A DNA stretch of 64,000 nt, taken from assembly GCF_029714185.1 (NCBI RefSeq), contig NZ_CP121671.1:1798001-1862000 (forward strand), read 5' to 3'. This stretch comes from Halobacillus naozhouensis. Its GTDB lineage: Bacteria; Bacillota; Bacilli; Bacillales; Halobacillaceae. Positions 61,051-64,000 of the stretch are shown in pieces. The notes under the pieces are model-generated. The model had not been told where the DNA came from. It made no database searches and saw only the letters and a list, made by a program, of their open reading frames with translations. Made by a program: the position numbers and the translations under genes. Every line of letters begins with the position of its first letter. The first letter of the stretch is position 1.

Positions 61051-61093
61051 AAAAAAATAGAGCTGCCCCACTAAGGGACAGCCCTTCTTTTTG
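61051..61093. terminator. Orphan terminator-like hairpin
   Basis: GAGCTGCCCC (61060-61069) pairs with GGGACAGCCC (61075-61084), allowing G:T. A seven-A tract on the left gives a T-run on the minus strand, and TTCTTTTT lies on the right. No gene obviously ends here. The rest of 60934-61345 contains no other clear gene. Confidence 0.45.
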
Positions 61094-61345
61094 CTTCTGT
61101 AATATGGAAACAAAAAGCAAAGGGAGAGGAGAAACCGGAAGATGGACCTATGGGGAATTAAGTCTCTTCCGTTTTCCGAAGCAGATAGATCTGCCTCACA
61201 ACTAAGTATCACCACTTCTAAAATGTTTTATACGAACAAAGCTGATTATTTTCCGAAAAAAAACGCCTCTTGTGTGAAACGTTTTCAGCTCTTGACGATT
61301 TGTGGTAGGATTATGGTGAATGTGGATGAAAGAGGGGTGAAAATG

Positions 61346-61909
61346 ATGCGAGTCATTGCAGGTATACATAAAGGCAGACAACTCAAGCCTGTACCGAATC
61401 ATAAAACAAGACCCACGACGGACAAAGTGAAAGAATCGGTGTTTCAAATCATCGGGCCATATTTTGAAGGTGGACAAGTTCTCGATCTGTTTGCTGGAAG
61501 CGGAGGACTCGGCATTGAAGCTCTAAGCCGCGGTGCGGAGCAGTGTGTATTTGTGGATCAGCAGCAGAAGGCGATCCAGGTCATTCATGAGAATCTGGAG
61601 ACCCTCAGGCTGAAGGATCAAGCTGAAATATTTAGAACCGATGCGCTTAGAGCCATTAAGGCGGCAGGGAAAAGAGGACTGACTTTTCAATACATATTTC
61701 TTGACCCTCCTTATAAAAAGTTTTCTTATGAAGACCTGCTGGAAGCCTTGATTCATGAGGGACTGACTGATAGTGGGACAACAATCGTCTGTGAACACGA
61801 TGCCGCTGAGGATATTCCTGCCCAAGTAGGGCAATTTAAACTAATAAAATCTGAGAAATACGGCAGTAATATCGGTGTTTCTATTTTTAGATATGAGGTG
61901 ACAAAATGA
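61346..61909 (+). CDS. rsmD: 16S rRNA (guanine966-N2)-methyltransferase
   Basis: 187-residue SAM-dependent methyltransferase. Motif I LDLFAGSGGLGIEALSRGA and catalytic DPPYKK are present; N-terminus MRVIAGIHKGRQLKP is typical of RsmD. ATG 61346 sits about five bases after AGAGGGGTGA. An in-frame extension back to ATG 61142 (68 extra residues, with GGAGAGGAG eleven bases upstream) exists but does not look like RsmD. Overlaps coaD by four bases. Confidence 0.93.
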   Translation: MRVIAGIHKGRQLKPVPNHKTRPTTDKVKESVFQIIGPYFEGGQVLDLFAGSGGLGIEALSRGAEQCVFVDQQQKAIQVIHENLETLRLKDQAEIFRTDALRAIKAAGKRGLTFQYIFLDPPYKKFSYEDLLEALIHEGLTDSGTTIVCEHDAAEDIPAQVGQFKLIKSEKYGSNIGVSIFRYEVTK

Positions 61910-62385
61910 CCAGGTTAGCGATTTGTCCAGGCAGTTTTGATCCTGTGACATACGGACATTTAGATATCATTCAACGCGGGACGAAGGTGTTCGATCACCT
62001 GATCGTGGCTGTGTTTAATAATCAAAGCAAGGCACCGTTGTTTGATGTCCACGAGCGAGTAGCACTATTGGAAGAAGCGACTGCAGATCTTTCTAACGTT
62101 TCAGTGGACGCTTGTGACGGACTGCTAATGGATTATGCGCAAGACAAAGGAGCTCAAGCGATTATTCGGGGATTGCGAGCGGTCAGTGATTTTGAATATG
62201 AAATGCAAATTACATCCATGAATCGGAAGCTCAATGAAGAAATTGAGACCTTTTTTATGATGACAAATAACCAGTATTCGTTCTTAAGTTCGAGTATCGT
62301 CAAAGAAGTTGCCAAATATCGGGCCAACATTTCCGACTTGGTTCCACCGACAGTTGAAAAAGCACTACGGCATAAATATAAATAA
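61906..62385 (+). CDS. coaD: Phosphopantetheine adenylyltransferase
   Basis: 159 residues; penultimate step of CoA synthesis, transferring AMP from ATP to 4'-phosphopantetheine. Nucleotidyltransferase motifs: GSFDPVTYGHLDII (HxGH-like T/HxxH) and SFLSSSIVKEVA (ISSS-like). Also the RGLRAVSDFEYEMQ helix. Start ATG overlaps the rsmD stop (ATGA). Ends before a strong terminator. Confidence 0.97.
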   Translation: MTRLAICPGSFDPVTYGHLDIIQRGTKVFDHLIVAVFNNQSKAPLFDVHERVALLEEATADLSNVSVDACDGLLMDYAQDKGAQAIIRGLRAVSDFEYEMQITSMNRKLNEEIETFFMMTNNQYSFLSSSIVKEVAKYRANISDLVPPTVEKALRHKYK

Positions 62386-62387
62386 GC

Positions 62388-62438
62388 AAGGAGGTGTTCC
62401 AACAGTGTAAATCACTTAAAGGAACACCTCTTTTTTTT
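62388..62438 (+). terminator. Terminator after coaD
   Basis: AAGGAGGTGTTCC, 20-base loop, GGAACACCTC then eight T. Confidence 0.88.
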
Positions 62439-62525
62439 GAATGAGTTTCTCTGTTTGGATAGTAAGGGCGGATGCTTTCTTTACAGATTTTCCCGAGTTA
62501 GCCGTTTTGTTAGCACGATACTGAC

Positions 62526-63695
62526 TTATCCCCTTTTTTTCATCCAAAAGAGATATAGGGAAAGTGATAGAAGACAAAATGTAAAGATCGGTCCGTAATG
62601 TTCAAAAAAGGCCATCCAGTGGTTTAGCGAATCATGTGTCCCTGTCCACACATTGACTGAATCCTCTGGAACATCAAAGTATTGATAGAATATAACCATC
62701 AGAACAGCGGCAATCGTACCATGGGCTAACCTCGCCCAGGCGTAGGGTGCGAACCGGATATCGGTATCGGCTAAGATACTGGCGATTTGAGCTTGAATGG
62801 ACAGCCCGTGAAACCCTAAAATGAAGCTTACAAAAACCAACTGAGCTAATAAAGACGTATTGGTATCGGTCAGTGCTGCAACACCGGTCGTTATTTCGAA
62901 TAACCCTGCTGTTAAAGGCAGCTGAAATACTTCTGGAATCCCAAACAATGTGAGCAGTAAGGAGGATAAATGAATCACTCCTGTTTGTTTTAACAAGTCT
63001 GTCACTACAGAAAATAACATAATAAAGCCGCCGACGAGGATTAATGTCTTGATGGAACGCATCACGGCATCTCCAAGCAGCTGGCCTAAGGGACGGCCAT
63101 CATTAATCCGTGTATGGTGCAAAATGTGAAGTGCTTCTTTTACCGACTTTTTATGAGAGTGACCAGTCGGCTTGTCTTCACCATAACGATAAAAACGCAT
63201 GCCAAGACCTACTAGAAAGTTTCCCCCGTAATGAGCAGCCGCGATCATCAAACCCAGCCCTGTATTGCCGAAGAAGGCGCCTGCTACCACTCCGAAGAGG
63301 AAAAGTGGACTGGAAGCATTCGTAAACGCGACAAGACGTTCCGCTTCCACCTTCGTGACCTGTCCGTTCTCCCGTAAATCCCTTGTCCATTTTGCTCCCG
63401 CCGGATACCCGCTCACCATCCCCATCACCCATACGAATCCCCCGGCTCCTGGCACATTAAATAATGGGCGCATAAATCGTTCGCATAAGGCACCTACCCC
63501 GTGTACAACACCGAACCCGAACAGCAATTCAGCAATGATGAAGAAAGGCAGCAAGGATGGAAACACTTTGGTGGCCCATAAGTCCATTCCTCGCAGACTG
63601 GCCGATAATACTGTATCAGGATACATAATGAGGGCAATGGTAAAAAAGATAGCCAGGACAGTGAAAGCGACGGTTGTTAATTTAGCTATAGCCAT
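62526..63695 (-). CDS. ylbJ: Sporulation integral membrane protein YlbJ
   Basis: 389 residues, eight to nine membrane helices, with Gate-type domains related to SpoIIIA-region SpoVMA/SpmA proteins. Seen: DLWATKVFPSLLPFFIIAELLFGFGVVHG, MVSGYPAGAKWTRDLRENG, and LVFVSFILGFHGLSIQAQIASIL. In B. subtilis YlbJ is needed for spore cortex formation under SigE. ATG 63695 follows AAAGGTGTG closely (four bases); longer starts to 63845 lack an SD. Divergent from ylbK. Confidence 0.88.
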   Translation of the reverse strand: MAIAKLTTVAFTVLAIFFTIALIMYPDTVLSASLRGMDLWATKVFPSLLPFFIIAELLFGFGVVHGVGALCERFMRPLFNVPGAGGFVWVMGMVSGYPAGAKWTRDLRENGQVTKVEAERLVAFTNASSPLFLFGVVAGAFFGNTGLGLMIAAAHYGGNFLVGLGMRFYRYGEDKPTGHSHKKSVKEALHILHHTRINDGRPLGQLLGDAVMRSIKTLILVGGFIMLFSVVTDLLKQTGVIHLSSLLLTLFGIPEVFQLPLTAGLFEITTGVAALTDTNTSLLAQLVFVSFILGFHGLSIQAQIASILADTDIRFAPYAWARLAHGTIAAVLMVIFYQYFDVPEDSVNVWTGTHDSLNHWMAFFEHYGPIFTFCLLSLSLYLFWMKKRG

Positions 63696-63858
63696 CACAC
63701 CTTTACACGTCGTTTTCTGTACTTCTAAAATCATACATAGTAAAATGAGTATAGATTTTACATCGTAATGTTTGTCCCCACTTATATGTACGCTCATAAG
63801 TAACACAGATATACCATAAAATAGAATCAATCGATTTTCAGGCAAGGAGAGATGTCGT

Positions 63859-64000
63859 GTGGAGCATCCTAAAATAGGTCTGGCCCTTGGCTCAGGGGGT
63901 GCTCGGGGGTTTGCACATTTAGGAGTCCTTAAGGTATTGAGCGAACATGGAATTCCGGTGCATTTGATCGCCGGAAGCAGTATGGGTGCCCTTGTCGGGT
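63859..64000 (+). CDS. ylbK: Patatin-like phospholipase YlbK, 3' truncated by window end
   Basis: First 47 codons of a patatin/RssA-family serine hydrolase. The oxyanion-hole motif GSGGARGFAHLGVL and the nucleophile elbow GSSMGAL (GxSxG) are both within the visible part. GTG 63859 is nine bases after AAGGAG. The catalytic Asp is beyond the window. The position after ylbJ matches B. subtilis ylbK. Confidence 0.88.
   Translation, partial: MEHPKIGLALGSGGARGFAHLGVLKVLSEHGIPVHLIAGSSMGALVG

Noticed and set aside
61280..61296. GTGAAACGTTTTCA as a cre site before rsmD
   Set aside because: The two half-sites are one base too close relative to the cre consensus, so the left TG is misplaced.
63265..63768. 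167-codon plus-strand frame opposite ylbJ
   Set aside because: It is the antisense of a conserved membrane protein gene and is rich in Pro/Thr/Asn without any recognised domain.

Overview
The window is a stretch of core chromosome from a Gram-positive endospore-forming Bacillaceae. Gene order follows the Bacillus subtilis yku-ykn-ykq-ykr-pdh-sr1-speA-ykt-yla-pyc-cta-ylb region closely. Acidic proteins, a BCCT compatible-solute carrier and moderate GC suggest a salt-adapted relative of the Halobacillus/Virgibacillus type; that placement is inference. Spore-formation genes are present (ylbJ, ylbD, ylaJ). I see no tRNA, rRNA, CRISPR array, intact insertion sequence or prophage.

Layout. 1-8.4 kb: end of a dienoyl-CoA reductase, hemolysin III, the c-di-AMP sensor DarB, an MFS pump, the acetylase branch of lysine/diaminopimelate synthesis (dapH, dapL), a MscS channel, and a peroxiredoxin/thioredoxin-like pair. 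8.4-12.1 kb: a heterodimeric ABC exporter. 12.2-17.4 kb: cytochrome bd oxidase, the K+ channel gate KtrC and a pyruvate oxidase-like enzyme. 17.4-22 kb: RNase J1 with RNA polymerase epsilon, a HAD phosphatase, peptide deformylase and lipoprotein YkyA. 22.4-27.3 kb: the pyruvate dehydrogenase operon. 27.6-33.2 kb: two membrane transporters, a lipoprotein deacetylase, the dual-function RNA SR1 with its peptide SR1P, and arginine decarboxylase. 33.6-42.3 kb: ykt/yla genes, glutaminase, YlaN and FtsW. 42.3-52.7 kb: pyruvate carboxylase and the caa3 oxidase operon. 52.7-64 kb: a GNAT enzyme, the ylb genes, a copper-type P-ATPase, rsmD and coaD, ending inside the ylbK patatin gene.

How the genes work together. 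Much of the window handles pyruvate and respiration: PDH, pyruvate carboxylase, pyruvate oxidase, two terminal oxidases (bd and caa3) and SR1P, which in B. subtilis binds GapA. Regulatory sites read directly from the DNA fit this: a Rex palindrome and a cre-like box before cydAB, two CcpN-consensus sites plus a cre before/within sr1, and a PerR-like box over the -35 of the peroxiredoxin promoter. DarB, KtrC and PycA are three known targets or partners of c-di-AMP signalling.

The region is mostly well-known core genome and no clearly new multi-gene system is visible. The most interesting parts are the regulatory architecture of SR1, an uncharacterised 23-residue basic peptide gene upstream of rpoY, a possible 24-codon ORF where ctaA normally lies, a mobile-looking intergenic repeat at 33.4 kb, and lineage-specific replacements inside otherwise conserved synteny.
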